Positions 1 to 7,723 of a stretch of DNA of 64,000 nucleotides are shown piece after piece. Under the pieces are notes generated by a model. The model was not told the DNA's origin and did no database searches. It saw only the letters and a program-made list of their open reading frames with translations. A program made the position numbers and the translations under genes. The stretch is from positions 62,001 through 126,000 of the forward strand of contig JAJOJJ010000045.1 of the NCBI GenBank assembly GCA_021208685.1, written 5' to 3'. The stretch is from Saccharospirillaceae bacterium. Its GTDB lineage: Bacteria; Pseudomonadota; Gammaproteobacteria; Pseudomonadales; Oceanobacteraceae. Numbering within the stretch: the stretch's first letter is position 1; every line of letters begins with the position of its first letter.

Positions 1-333
1 AACATCGACTTTAACGGTAAAGTCACGGCTGCTGTCGGTGTAAACCGACCCCTTGGTCACGACATTTGTCATGGCGGCATCGGTGGCTACAACCCAGGCG
101 ACTTCTGCTTCCGCACGGGTGTCGGATGGGGTTACACGGGTCCAGATGATCACGGCATCGGCCAGCGGATCACCGGAGGCAACACCATGACCAAACACAA
201 ACACGGTGAGATCACGTTTATCGTCATCATCACCAAAACAGCCGGTTAAGGCCGCAGGTACAGAAACAGCACCGGCGCCAGCGGCAACGGATTTCAAAAA
301 ACTACGGCGGCTCAGATCAGCTCGGTTGGACAT
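1..333 (-). CDS. phoD: Alkaline phosphatase D (PhoD family), N-terminal part
   Basis: This open frame runs off the left edge, so only the first 111 residues are present; it is absent from the ORF track because its stop lies outside. Reading the minus strand from the ATG at 333 gives a twin-arginine signal (SRRSFLK) followed by an alanine-rich hydrophobic stretch and a cysteine (ALTGC), then [19 protein letters not shown], which is typical of the N-terminal domain of PhoD phosphatases. Family knowledge: these are Tat-exported, metal-dependent phosphodiesterases/phosphatases acting outside the inner membrane. The catalytic metallophosphatase domain is not in the window. No strong Shine-Dalgarno is visible before the ATG. 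The gene diverges from rnb across about 270 bp. Confidence 0.85.
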   Translation of the reverse strand, partial: MSNRADLSRRSFLKSVAAGAGAVSVPAALTGCFGDDDDKRDLTVFVFGHGVASGDPLADAVIIWTRVTPSDTRAEAEVAWVVATDAAMTNVVTKGSVYTDSSRDFTVKVDV

Positions 334-604
334 TCAGAGGAACCTTATATTGTCTGGTTTTGTTGTGCGTATAGGACGACTTCTTCGTGTCAGAAGTATT
401 ACAAGGACGGATTCTTTTCCAGCGCAAAATGCAGTTTGGCTCAATAAAGCACTGCGTTGTCCGCTTAGGTGAATTCATTTGGTACAAACGAACAATACTT
501 ACCGGAACCGTTTCACATTCTCCCATTCCCTGCTCTGCGGTAGCTCTGAACGGCCCGATCCAGTAAACTCCTGCTCCTTTATTTTCAGCCATGGTCCAGT
601 GCGG

Positions 605-2533
605 ATGCTCGATAAAAACGCCCTCTCGCAATTACAGTCGTTGAAGCAGGAAATCCAGTTGAGCACGCCCCACTTTGAGGGCCGGGTGCGCTCTACCGGC
701 GGCCGCTTTGGATTCGTCAATACCGACGATGGCCAGCAGTTTTTTCTCGCGCCAGAGGAAATGGAGAAAGTCCTGCCGGGCGATCGTATCGAATTCCGGG
801 TAGAACCCGCCGGTGAAGACAAAGAGCAGGCAATTGTTGAAAAACTGCTCAGTACTGAACTGAACGAATTCTTCGGCAAATACATTGTGCGCGGGAAAGG
901 TCACTTTGTTGAGGCTGATCACCCAACCCTTAACCGCTGGATTTTTGTACCACCGGCCAAACGCATGAATGCCAGCGACGGCGACCTGGTCAAAGCCCAT
1001 ATCAGCCAGCATCCGTTTCCGAAAGCAAAAGCTCAGGCTGATATCGATGCCATTATCGGCAAACCAACCGACGCCTATATCGAGCAGACGTTTATCAAAG
1101 CCAAATGGCAGCTGCCTGTCGATTTTGATGCCGGGGTTAATACTCAGGTAGCCGAACTGACCGCCAAAGGACTCGGGGATGTTCTGAGCGAGCGCACCGA
1201 CCTGACCCATCTGCCGTTTGTTACCATCGACTCTGCCGGTACGCGCGACATCGATGACGCACTGTATGCTGAAGCACGCAGTCAGGGCTGGTCATTGTGG
1301 ATTGCCATTGCCGATCCGGCGGCATTAATTCAGCCCGGCACGGCATTGGATCATGCCGCCCTGCAACGCGCGACCTCGGTGTATTTCCCCGATCAGGTCG
1401 TCCCTATGCTGCCAACGGAGCTTTCTGAACAGCTGTGTTCACTGCAGGCCGATCAGCTGCGCCCGGCCATGGCAGTCGAACTGCGCATCAGCGAAGCCGG
1501 TGATATTGAGCAGATTCATATCTATAACGCCACCATCCGCAGCCGCGCCAAGCTGAGTTACACCCAGGTTGCGTTGCTGATCGATGGCGAAAGCAACGAT
1601 ATACCCGCCGAACTGCATGGCCATCTGGTACATCTGGACAACTGCGCCCGGGCACTGGCAGCTTACCGTAAGAATCATTGTCTGGTGATGGAAGACCGTC
1701 CGGACTTTAAACTGCTCACCGATGAGCTTGGCAAAGTTAAAGATATCGTCCGCATCGAACGCAATCAGGCACATCGTCTGGTGGAAGAATGCATGCTCGC
1801 CTGTAACCGTGCCATTGCCGGCTGGCTGGCAGAAAAAGGCAGTGGCTTCTTTATTGAACATGCCGGAGTGCGCAGCGAGCGTCAGGGCGAAGTTGCCGCC
1901 CTGCTGAAAGAACACCTGCCGCTGGATAAAAAACCCACTCTCAGCAGTCTGGAAGAATACGTCAGTCTGATGCAGCAGGCCGAAGCCAGTGACAGCGATC
2001 TGCCTCTGCGCATGATCATCAGCCGCCAGCTTGAGCGCAGCAATTTATCGCTGGAAGCCAAACCGCATATGGGTCTTGGCTTTGCGTACTACACCACCTT
2101 TACCTCACCGCTGCGTAAATATAACGATCTGCTGATTCACCGTATCGTTAAGGCGTTGCTGACGGATGGCAGCGTACAACTGCCGGATGAAGGTGTTCTG
2201 CTCAATATCCAGAACGCACAGAGCCATGCCCGTATGGCCGCCAATCAGGCCGAAACCTGGCTGAAGCTTTTATGGCTGGCGCAACAGGATAAAGAACAGC
2301 TGTATGACGCCAGTATCGTGCACATGAATTCAAGCGGTTTTACCGTACGTCTCGACAATACCGGAATTGAAGGCACCATCGACCGCCGTAAAGCCGGTAA
2401 TGGCTGGACCTTTGAAACCAAAACGCTGACTCATCGCAACGAAGAACAACGCTTTGTTCTTGGACAAGCGGTGCGGGTAAAGCTGGCGGATGTTCAACCC
2501 CAGGCGCGTATAGCCCGGTTTGTACTGGTGTAA
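605..2533 (+). CDS. rnb: Exoribonuclease II (RNase II)
   Basis: A 3'-5' processive exoribonuclease of mRNA decay. The ORF track extends to a TTG at 479, but the protein aligns with the RNase II N-terminus only from MLDKNALSQL, so I take ATG 605 (642 residues, against about 644 for E. coli RNase II). A cold-shock-like RNA-binding domain lies near residues 23-80 (GRFGFV). The RNB catalytic core has the signature TIDSAGTRDIDDAL, with Asp209, Asp215, Asp217 and Asp218 in the spacing of the Mg-binding aspartates. An S1-like domain ends the protein. It is followed by a bidirectional terminator and converges on the MvaT-like gene. The product could be called RNase R-like, but length and N-terminus favour RNase II. 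Confidence 0.9.
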   Translation: MLDKNALSQLQSLKQEIQLSTPHFEGRVRSTGGRFGFVNTDDGQQFFLAPEEMEKVLPGDRIEFRVEPAGEDKEQAIVEKLLSTELNEFFGKYIVRGKGHFVEADHPTLNRWIFVPPAKRMNASDGDLVKAHISQHPFPKAKAQADIDAIIGKPTDAYIEQTFIKAKWQLPVDFDAGVNTQVAELTAKGLGDVLSERTDLTHLPFVTIDSAGTRDIDDALYAEARSQGWSLWIAIADPAALIQPGTALDHAALQRATSVYFPDQVVPMLPTELSEQLCSLQADQLRPAMAVELRISEAGDIEQIHIYNATIRSRAKLSYTQVALLIDGESNDIPAELHGHLVHLDNCARALAAYRKNHCLVMEDRPDFKLLTDELGKVKDIVRIERNQAHRLVEECMLACNRAIAGWLAEKGSGFFIEHAGVRSERQGEVAALLKEHLPLDKKPTLSSLEEYVSLMQQAEASDSDLPLRMIISRQLERSNLSLEAKPHMGLGFAYYTTFTSPLRKYNDLLIHRIVKALLTDGSVQLPDEGVLLNIQNAQSHARMAANQAETWLKLLWLAQQDKEQLYDASIVHMNSSGFTVRLDNTGIEGTIDRRKAGNGWTFETKTLTHRNEEQRFVLGQAVRVKLADVQPQARIARFVLV

Positions 2534-2561
2534 TAAGCCGCGCAGACGCTGGTCATAAACA

Positions 2562-2592
2562 ATAAAAAAGGGAGCTGAGCTCCCTTTTTTAT
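2562..2592. terminator. Bidirectional Rho-independent terminator
   Basis: GGGAGC-TGA-GCTCCC is flanked by A-run and T-run on the two sides (aaaaaa before, tttttt after), so it terminates in both directions. It lies between convergent rnb and the MvaT-like gene. Confidence 0.85.
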
Positions 2593-2595
2593 TAA

Positions 2596-2622
2596 GGCCT
2601 GTTCCGACGGATTAAACAGGCC
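2596..2622. repeat. 27-bp dispersed palindrome, copy 1
   Basis: Arms GGCCTGTT and AACAGGCC enclose an 11-nt loop. A second copy with the same arms, the same loop length and a similar loop occurs at 59867-59893, also between convergent genes. Confidence 0.55.
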
Positions 2623-2643
2623 CTGGCGTTAATCACATATGGA

Positions 2644-3120
2644 TTAATCAATTTTCCAGGTGCGGACCACAGGAAAACCGTGCTGCTCGATCCATTCGTC
2701 CAGTTGACGTGGATTACGCTTAATTTTTTCCACCTTTTCCTGAGTTGCCGGATTACGGTAAGTCCCTACCGGCAGCTTTGGTTTTGGCAGAGTGGATTCT
2801 TTTTCGGCTTTTTCAGCTTTTGCGGCTTTTGGTCCGCGAGGTGCTGTGCGGGCAAAATGCTTTTTCAGATTGTTATAAATAAAAGAAGGATTTTCCTGTT
2901 TTGCCATGCCAACAATCCAGGCTTCAATCTGTTCTGAACGGGAAACATACAATTCTTCTTCGCTCAGACGATTCTGATTGCACAGACGCTTGATGGTAAC
3001 GTCAAATTCTTTCAGACCTTCCAGCTTATGTTCCTGATCCTTACGCAGCTGCTCCAGCTCCTGAATTTTCTGCTGGTGCTGTTTAATCTGCTTATCAATA
3101 TCAATGTCGAATACGCTCAC
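2644..3120 (-). CDS. MvaT/H-NS-like nucleoid-associated protein
   Basis: The track starts this frame at 3168, but a GTG at 3120 has a good Shine-Dalgarno (AGAGGT, about 6 nt upstream), giving 158 residues starting VSVFDIDIDKQI. Residues about 8-45 form a Lys/Gln/Glu-rich coiled coil. The middle is basic (TAPRGPKAAKAEKAEKE). The C-terminus (YRNPATQEKVEK..., then LDEWIEQHG) matches the DNA-binding end of MvaT, where YKNPhTGE and LKEW are conserved. Family knowledge: MvaT proteins oligomerise through the coiled coil and silence AT-rich, often acquired, DNA. Pseudomonas MvaT is about 124 residues, so this one has a longer linker. The AT-rich capsule genes in this window would be natural targets; that is inference. 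Confidence 0.7.
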   Translation of the reverse strand: MSVFDIDIDKQIKQHQQKIQELEQLRKDQEHKLEGLKEFDVTIKRLCNQNRLSEEELYVSRSEQIEAWIVGMAKQENPSFIYNNLKKHFARTAPRGPKAAKAEKAEKESTLPKPKLPVGTYRNPATQEKVEKIKRNPRQLDEWIEQHGFPVVRTWKID

Positions 3121-3158
3121 TGCTTTACCTCTGTGTCTTAACGGCATAACAACAGACT

Positions 3159-3177
3159 GATATCCCACCGGGATATC
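3159..3177. promoter_or_regulatory. Perfect inverted repeat upstream of the MvaT-like gene
   Basis: GATATCCC-ACC-GGGATATC, 8-bp arms with a 3-nt centre, lies about 40 bp upstream of the GTG start. It could be an operator or a leader hairpin. No clear -35/-10 pair was found around it. Confidence 0.35.
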
Positions 3178-3313
3178 AATACATAGAATAGGGTGTTATC
3201 GCGGACTATTACGGCAATAGCCGCACAGTTCATAGATATTATGTAACGCGGTGATTATAGCGGTGCAATGATCGGTTAAACAATCCATATATAAACGACA
3301 ACAGACTGTTTTA

Positions 3314-3335
3314 TAAAAAACCCGGGGCTGCCGGG
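3314..3335 (-). terminator. Orphan terminator, leftward
   Basis: Read on the minus strand this is CCCGG-CAGCC-CCGGG followed by TTTTTTAT, a typical Rho-independent structure. No annotated leftward gene lies upstream of it: feoA points the other way. It may end a small RNA or stop antisense transcription toward the MvaT-like gene. Confidence 0.5.
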
Positions 3336-3425
3336 ATCATACTGTCCTGTCAACGCTGAGCAAACGAGTATATCGCGCGGAATTACCGCAATAAAATACA
3401 CCGGCGCGACGGTATAGCAGTGTCA
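3314..3425 (-). ncRNA. Candidate small RNA between feoA and the MvaT-like gene
   Basis: The only direct support is the orphan leftward terminator at 3314-3335, a -10-like TATTAT on the minus strand near 3430, and an imperfect hairpin (TATATCGCGC at 3369-3378 against GCGCGACGGTATA at 3404-3416). No good -35 was found. The nearby palindromic Fur box could act on both directions. Treat as a hypothesis. Confidence 0.2.
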
Positions 3426-3463
3426 GATAATATAAAAGTCTGTCAATCCAAAGTCTCTGACCC

Positions 3464-3492
3464 TTGTGCAATCAAATGATAAACATTATCAT
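3464..3492 (+). promoter_or_regulatory. feoAB promoter
   Basis: TTGTGC, a 17-nt spacer, and TATCAT (five of six matches to TATAAT). The -10 overlaps the Fur box, so iron-loaded Fur would block RNA polymerase. The predicted leader to the feoA ATG is only about 30 nt. Confidence 0.55.
3477..3491. promoter_or_regulatory. Fur box
   Basis: TGATAAACATTATCA differs at one position from the 7-1-7 Fur core TGATAATCATTATCA. It sits directly before feoA and overlaps the predicted -10 element. Confidence 0.85.
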
Positions 3493-3527
3493 CTTTTTCT
3501 TATTTATCTCTTTCCCGCCGGATCCGC

Positions 3528-3767
3528 ATGACATTGCAAACTCTTGATCAGCTCAGCGTTGGTTCCCAGGCCCGAATCGTCGGATTTACAGCCACCGAAG
3601 CCAATTTCCGCCGCAAACTGCTGGCCCTGGGGTTAATGCCCGGCACCCGGATTGAAGTGCGCCGTTTTGCTCCGCTGGGTGATCCGATGCAGATTCAGCT
3701 GCGCGGTGCCTCTGTCAGTCTGCGTAAGCAGGAAGCCTCCATTATTCAGGTAGAAGTTATCGTATGA
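3528..3767 (+). CDS. feoA: Ferrous iron transport protein A
   Basis: A 79-residue SH3-like protein that accompanies the FeoB ferrous iron channel in the cytoplasm. The characteristic FeoA core is present (ANFRRKLLALGLMPGTRIEV, then DPMQIQLRGASVSLRKQEA). Its stop overlaps the feoB start (ATGA), so the two are translationally coupled. The Fur box 37 bp upstream implies induction under iron starvation. I found no feoC after feoB. Confidence 0.93.
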   Translation: MTLQTLDQLSVGSQARIVGFTATEANFRRKLLALGLMPGTRIEVRRFAPLGDPMQIQLRGASVSLRKQEASIIQVEVIV

Positions 3768-6058
3768 ACCGAGCGATTATTGGAGTCATCGGCAATCCGA
3801 ACTGTGGCAAAACCACCCTTTTCAACGCACTGACCGGAGCCAAGCAAAAAGTCGGCAACTGGCCTGGTGTCACCGTTGAGCGCAAAGAAGGTGCTCTGGT
3901 ATTGCGTGGGGTCAGTCATAAACTGGTCGATCTGCCCGGTACCTATGCGCTTGACAGCCATGATGATGAGTTGTCGACCGATGAGAAAATCGCCCGCGAA
4001 TTTGCGCTGAGCGGTGAAGCACAGCTGATTATTAACATCCTTGATGCCAGCAACCTTGAGCGTAATCTGTTTTTAACCTCGCAGCTGCTGGACATGGGCG
4101 TACCGGTGATCTGCGCCGTGAATATGCTGGATGTTGCCGAGCGCGAAGGGATTCATGTTGATACCCAGCTGCTGTCGCAGCAGCTCGGAGTTCCTGTCGT
4201 GCCGATTGTTGCGTCAACCGGGCGCGGTATCGAAGAGTTGTGCCGCATTCTGGCTCACCATCTGGAGCATGCCACCGTCGCCACACCGCTTATCCGTCTG
4301 GACAGCGACTTTGAGCAAGCGGTTAACCGGTTAAAAGAGCAACTGCTGGGAACCGTCGCCAATCCATTCTGGAGCGCCACCCGCATTCTGGAAAACGATA
4401 TGTACGCCAGTGAAGTATTGCCACTGGAGCGGCGCAGCGAAGTGCTCGCTCAGGCGCAGCAGCTGCGGCAACAACTGGAAAGCGAACACCATCAGCCCAT
4501 CGATGTACTGATGGCCAACAGCCGCTACCGCTCAATCCAGCATGTGTTACAGCAATCACTGACCATTAACACCAAAGGCCGCACGCTGAGCGAACGCATT
4601 GATGACTGGGTGCTGAACCGCTGGCTGGGCATCCCGTTTTTCTTTGCGGTGATGTACCTGATGTTCACCTTCGCCATTAACATTGGCGGCGCTTTTATTG
4701 ATTTCTTCGATATCGCTTTTGCCACCGTATTTGTTGACGGTACGCATTATCTGCTGGAAGGGATCGGCGCTCCGCAATGGCTGGCGACCCTGCTGGCCGA
4801 TGGTCTGGGCGGCGGTATTCAGCTGGTCGCCACGTTTATTCCGGTGATTGGCGGGTTGTATCTGTTTTTGTCGATCATCGAAGACTCTGGCTACATGGCA
4901 CGGGCCGCCTTTGTGATGGACCGGCTGATGCGGGCTGTCGGGCTGCCGGGAAAATCCTTTGTACCGCTGATCGTCGGCTTCGGCTGTAATGTACCGGCAG
5001 TCATGGCTGCCCGCACCATGGACACCCACAAAGACCGTCTGCTGACCATAGCCATGGCCCCGTTTATGTCCTGCGGTGCGCGCTTGTCGGTATATGCTCT
5101 GTTTGCTGCCGCCTTTTTTACCGAAAACGGCGCCCTGATGGTGTTCAGTCTCTATGTGCTGGGCATCGCAATGGCCCTGCTGACGGGTATCGCTCTGAAA
5201 AACACACTGTTTAAACCCGACCTGACGCCCTTTGTCATGGAATTACCTGCGTACCATATTCCGACGGTAAAAGGCATTCTGATCAAAACCTGGGAGCGGC
5301 TTAAATCGTTCTGTCTGCGCGCCGGTAAAACCATCATTACCGTGGTTGTTATCCTCAGTTTCCTTAACTCGCTGGGCAGTGATGGCTCTTTCGGTAACCA
5401 GAATAAAGAAAACTCGGTCCTGTCAAAAATCGCAAATGTGATTACACCGGTCTTTACCCCGCTCGGCGTGCAGCAGGATAACTGGGCTGCCACCGTCGGT
5501 ATCATCACCGGTATTTTTGCCAAGGAAGCCGTAGTCGGTACTCTGGATGCGCTGTACAGCCCGGAAAGCAGCGCTGACAGCGAATACTCGCTCAGTGCCG
5601 GACTGCTGGAGGCCCTGCAAACCATTCCGGATAACCTCGCAGGTCTGGCGGACACCTTGCTGGACCCGCTCGGCCTCAGCCTGATCAGCGCGGATCAGGG
5701 CGAGGAACAAGGGGTACACGCAACCACGTTCTCAACCATGGATGCGCTGTTCGGCAGCCAGTTAGCGGCCTTTTCGTATCTGGTCTTTGTGCTGCTTTAT
5801 ACCCCTTGTGTGGCAACCCTCGGAGCCATGGTGCGCGAAGCCGGTTTACGCTGGATGCTGTTTGTTGCCGGCTGGAGTACCGGACTGGCTTACACCACGG
5901 CGGTGATCGTTTATCAGCTCGGCAGTCTGCCTCAGCACCCGCTCAGCTCCATGCTGTGGGTGGCGGGCTGCATCGCCTTTATTGGCCTGAGCCTGTGGCA
6001 GATGCGCCGTTATGGGCAGAAGCAGAACGCCCGCCTGATTCCTCTTACTCCTGTCTGA
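3764..6058 (+). CDS. feoB: Ferrous iron transporter B (GTPase-permease)
   Basis: Fe(II) uptake permease of the inner membrane, 764 residues, normal for the family. The N-terminal G domain shows G1 GNPNCGKTT (residues 10-18), G3 DLPG (56-59) and G4 NMLD (120-123). A helical spacer follows to about residue 270. Then come the membrane segments with the two gate-type repeats: the first around GGGIQLVATFIPVIGGLY and FVPLIVGFGCNVPAVMA, the second around TGIFAKEAVVGTLDALY. It overlaps feoA by 4 nt. A GC-rich hairpin without a T-run follows at 6069-6102. No frameshift or missing motif seen. Confidence 0.95.
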   Translation: MNRAIIGVIGNPNCGKTTLFNALTGAKQKVGNWPGVTVERKEGALVLRGVSHKLVDLPGTYALDSHDDELSTDEKIAREFALSGEAQLIINILDASNLERNLFLTSQLLDMGVPVICAVNMLDVAEREGIHVDTQLLSQQLGVPVVPIVASTGRGIEELCRILAHHLEHATVATPLIRLDSDFEQAVNRLKEQLLGTVANPFWSATRILENDMYASEVLPLERRSEVLAQAQQLRQQLESEHHQPIDVLMANSRYRSIQHVLQQSLTINTKGRTLSERIDDWVLNRWLGIPFFFAVMYLMFTFAINIGGAFIDFFDIAFATVFVDGTHYLLEGIGAPQWLATLLADGLGGGIQLVATFIPVIGGLYLFLSIIEDSGYMARAAFVMDRLMRAVGLPGKSFVPLIVGFGCNVPAVMAARTMDTHKDRLLTIAMAPFMSCGARLSVYALFAAAFFTENGALMVFSLYVLGIAMALLTGIALKNTLFKPDLTPFVMELPAYHIPTVKGILIKTWERLKSFCLRAGKTIITVVVILSFLNSLGSDGSFGNQNKENSVLSKIANVITPVFTPLGVQQDNWAATVGIITGIFAKEAVVGTLDALYSPESSADSEYSLSAGLLEALQTIPDNLAGLADTLLDPLGLSLISADQGEEQGVHATTFSTMDALFGSQLAAFSYLVFVLLYTPCVATLGAMVREAGLRWMLFVAGWSTGLAYTTAVIVYQLGSLPQHPLSSMLWVAGCIAFIGLSLWQMRRYGQKQNARLIPLTPV

Positions 6059-6068
6059 TTTCCTGATA

Positions 6069-6102
6069 TTGCGCTGCGTCGGCGAAGGCCGCAGCAGCGC
6101 AA
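6069..6102. terminator. GC-rich hairpin after feoB
   Basis: TTGCGCTGC pairs perfectly with GCAGCGCAA, with an inner CGGC/GCCG stem and a GAAG loop. No T-run follows, so termination would be weak or Rho-assisted. Confidence 0.35.
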
Positions 6103-6214
6103 CACCGGCATACCAATCGAATGAATGCTCGGATTACGGGCCTGTGTTAACAAGCCCTAGGCACTTTGCTGAGCCTGCGTTAGAATGCGCGCGCTTTTTT
6201 TCGAGGAGTTCACA

Positions 6215-7480
6215 ATGGAACTTATAGCCGACCAGGGACATGTATTTATTATCCTGGCCTGCATTTTCGGTGTATTTATGGCCTGGGGTATTGGTGCAAA
6301 TGATGTTGCCAATGCCATGGGAACATCCGTTGGCTCCAAAGCCATCACCATCAAGCAAGCTGTTTTAATTGCCATTATCTTTGAATTCGCCGGGGCATTT
6401 TTTGCCGGTGGCGAAGTCACCGCCACCATACGCAAAGGGATTATTGATCCTGCGGTCATGTCGGGGCATCCCGAATTGCTGGTATTCGGTATGCTGGCTT
6501 CCCTGCTGGCAGCCGGAACCTGGCTGTTAATTGCGTCTTACGCTGGCTGGCCGGTATCCACGACACACTCTATTGTCGGTGCCATTGTCGGTTTTGCAGC
6601 GGTCGGTATTTCGATGGAAGCCGTTGAGTGGGGCAAAGTCGGTAATATTGCGGCCAGCTGGGTTGTATCGCCGCTGGTCGCCGGTTCTATTTCTTACGTT
6701 CTCTACAAAAGCGTTAAGCATTTTATTCACGACACTCAGGACCCTTTTGCTCAGTCCAAACGTCTGGTGCCGTTTTACATCATGCTGGTTGGCTTTGTTA
6801 TTTCCATGGTCACCCTGCTCAAGGGCCTGAAACATCTGGGGCTGAATCTGAGTTTTACGGATGCCATGTGGATTTCTCTGCTGATTGGCGTAGCCGTTAT
6901 GGCCATTGGCCGCTTTGTGGTCGGGCGCATTCATGCCGACCCGGAAATTTCTGAAGCCGTCCACATCGCCAATGTCGAAAAAGTATTCGCGGTGTTGATG
7001 ATTTTCACGGCGTGCGCCATGGCGTTCGCCCATGGCTCTAATGATGTTGCCAATGCCATCGGCCCGGTGGCAGCGGTTTACAGCGTGGTCAGTCACAGTG
7101 GTGAAATTGCCGCCAAGGCGGCTGTTCCGATGTGGATTCTGCTGGTTGGTGCTCTGGGTATCGTGATCGGTCTGGTGACTTTCGGCCATCGTGTTATCGC
7201 CACGGTTGGCTCCGGCATCACGGAACTGACCCCAAGCCGTGGCTTTGCCGCCACACTGGCTGCCGCCACAACGGTGGTGGTTGCCTCCGGCACCGGTCTG
7301 CCAATCTCTACGACCCACGTTCTGGTTGGCGCCATTCTGGGGGTCGGTCTGGCCATGGGTACCGATTCTCTGAACTACCGTAAAATCGGCTCTATTTTTG
7401 TGTCCTGGCTGGTTACGCTGCCTGCGGGTGCCCTGCTGTCGATTATCTTCTTCTTTATTTTCCGCGCGATCTGGCTGTAA
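6215..7480 (+). CDS. pit: Inorganic phosphate transporter, PiT family
   Basis: Low-affinity, ion-coupled phosphate permease of the inner membrane. I place the start at ATG 6215, which has GAGGAG six bases upstream, instead of the track's ATG at 6185; the protein is then 421 residues. The two PiT signature repeats are present: GANDVANAMGTSVGS near residues 28-42 and HGSNDVANAIGP near 273-284, one in each inverted half. About ten hydrophobic helices can be counted. It is monocistronic: a strong terminator follows directly. PitA-type function is likely; the exact substrate form (metal-phosphate or phosphate) cannot be told from sequence. Confidence 0.9.
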   Translation: MELIADQGHVFIILACIFGVFMAWGIGANDVANAMGTSVGSKAITIKQAVLIAIIFEFAGAFFAGGEVTATIRKGIIDPAVMSGHPELLVFGMLASLLAAGTWLLIASYAGWPVSTTHSIVGAIVGFAAVGISMEAVEWGKVGNIAASWVVSPLVAGSISYVLYKSVKHFIHDTQDPFAQSKRLVPFYIMLVGFVISMVTLLKGLKHLGLNLSFTDAMWISLLIGVAVMAIGRFVVGRIHADPEISEAVHIANVEKVFAVLMIFTACAMAFAHGSNDVANAIGPVAAVYSVVSHSGEIAAKAAVPMWILLVGALGIVIGLVTFGHRVIATVGSGITELTPSRGFAATLAAATTVVVASGTGLPISTTHVLVGAILGVGLAMGTDSLNYRKIGSIFVSWLVTLPAGALLSIIFFFIFRAIWL

Positions 7481-7499
7481 GCCATCCTCTCTGCGGTAC

Positions 7500-7523
7500 A
7501 AAGCGCCTTCGGGCGCTTTTTTT
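7500..7523 (+). terminator. Rho-independent terminator of pit
   Basis: AAAGCGCC, a TTCG tetraloop, GGCGCTTT, then a run of T. Textbook structure 20 bp after the pit stop. Confidence 0.9.
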
Positions 7524-7641
7524 GTGCCTGTGTTCTGCCATATTCACGATCAGACAATGCTTTATTAGTCATCTGCGGCCAGCAACTGGGGTGGTTTAAC
7601 CGCTTGTGGCATAACAGGCTCATGACGTCCTGATAATTTTA

Positions 7642-7657
7642 TGGTACATATGTACCA
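7642..7657. promoter_or_regulatory. Perfect 16-bp palindrome, likely operator
   Basis: TGGTACATATGTACCA is fully self-complementary and lies 67 bp before the start of the PLP-enzyme gene. The shape (TGGT...ACCA) recalls operators of dimeric GntR- or TetR-type regulators, but no regulator gene is adjacent. Confidence 0.5.
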
Positions 7658-7723
7658 CGAATAAAAATAATGCGTCTGTGATCAGCCTCATGCTTACAGT
7701 GGACAACCTATGACTCCAATGCC

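Noticed and set aside
206-472. 88-codon plus-strand frame at the left edge
   Set aside because: Antisense to the PhoD N-terminus, which has a clear Tat signal on the minus strand.
479-604. 42-residue N-terminal extension of RNase II
   Set aside because: Starts at TTG, does not resemble any RNase II, and the homologous N-terminus begins at ATG 605.
6527-7501. 324-codon minus-strand frame over pit
   Set aside because: Antisense to a clear PiT transporter and rich in Gln/Asn/His/Arg, as expected from the reverse reading of a membrane protein gene.
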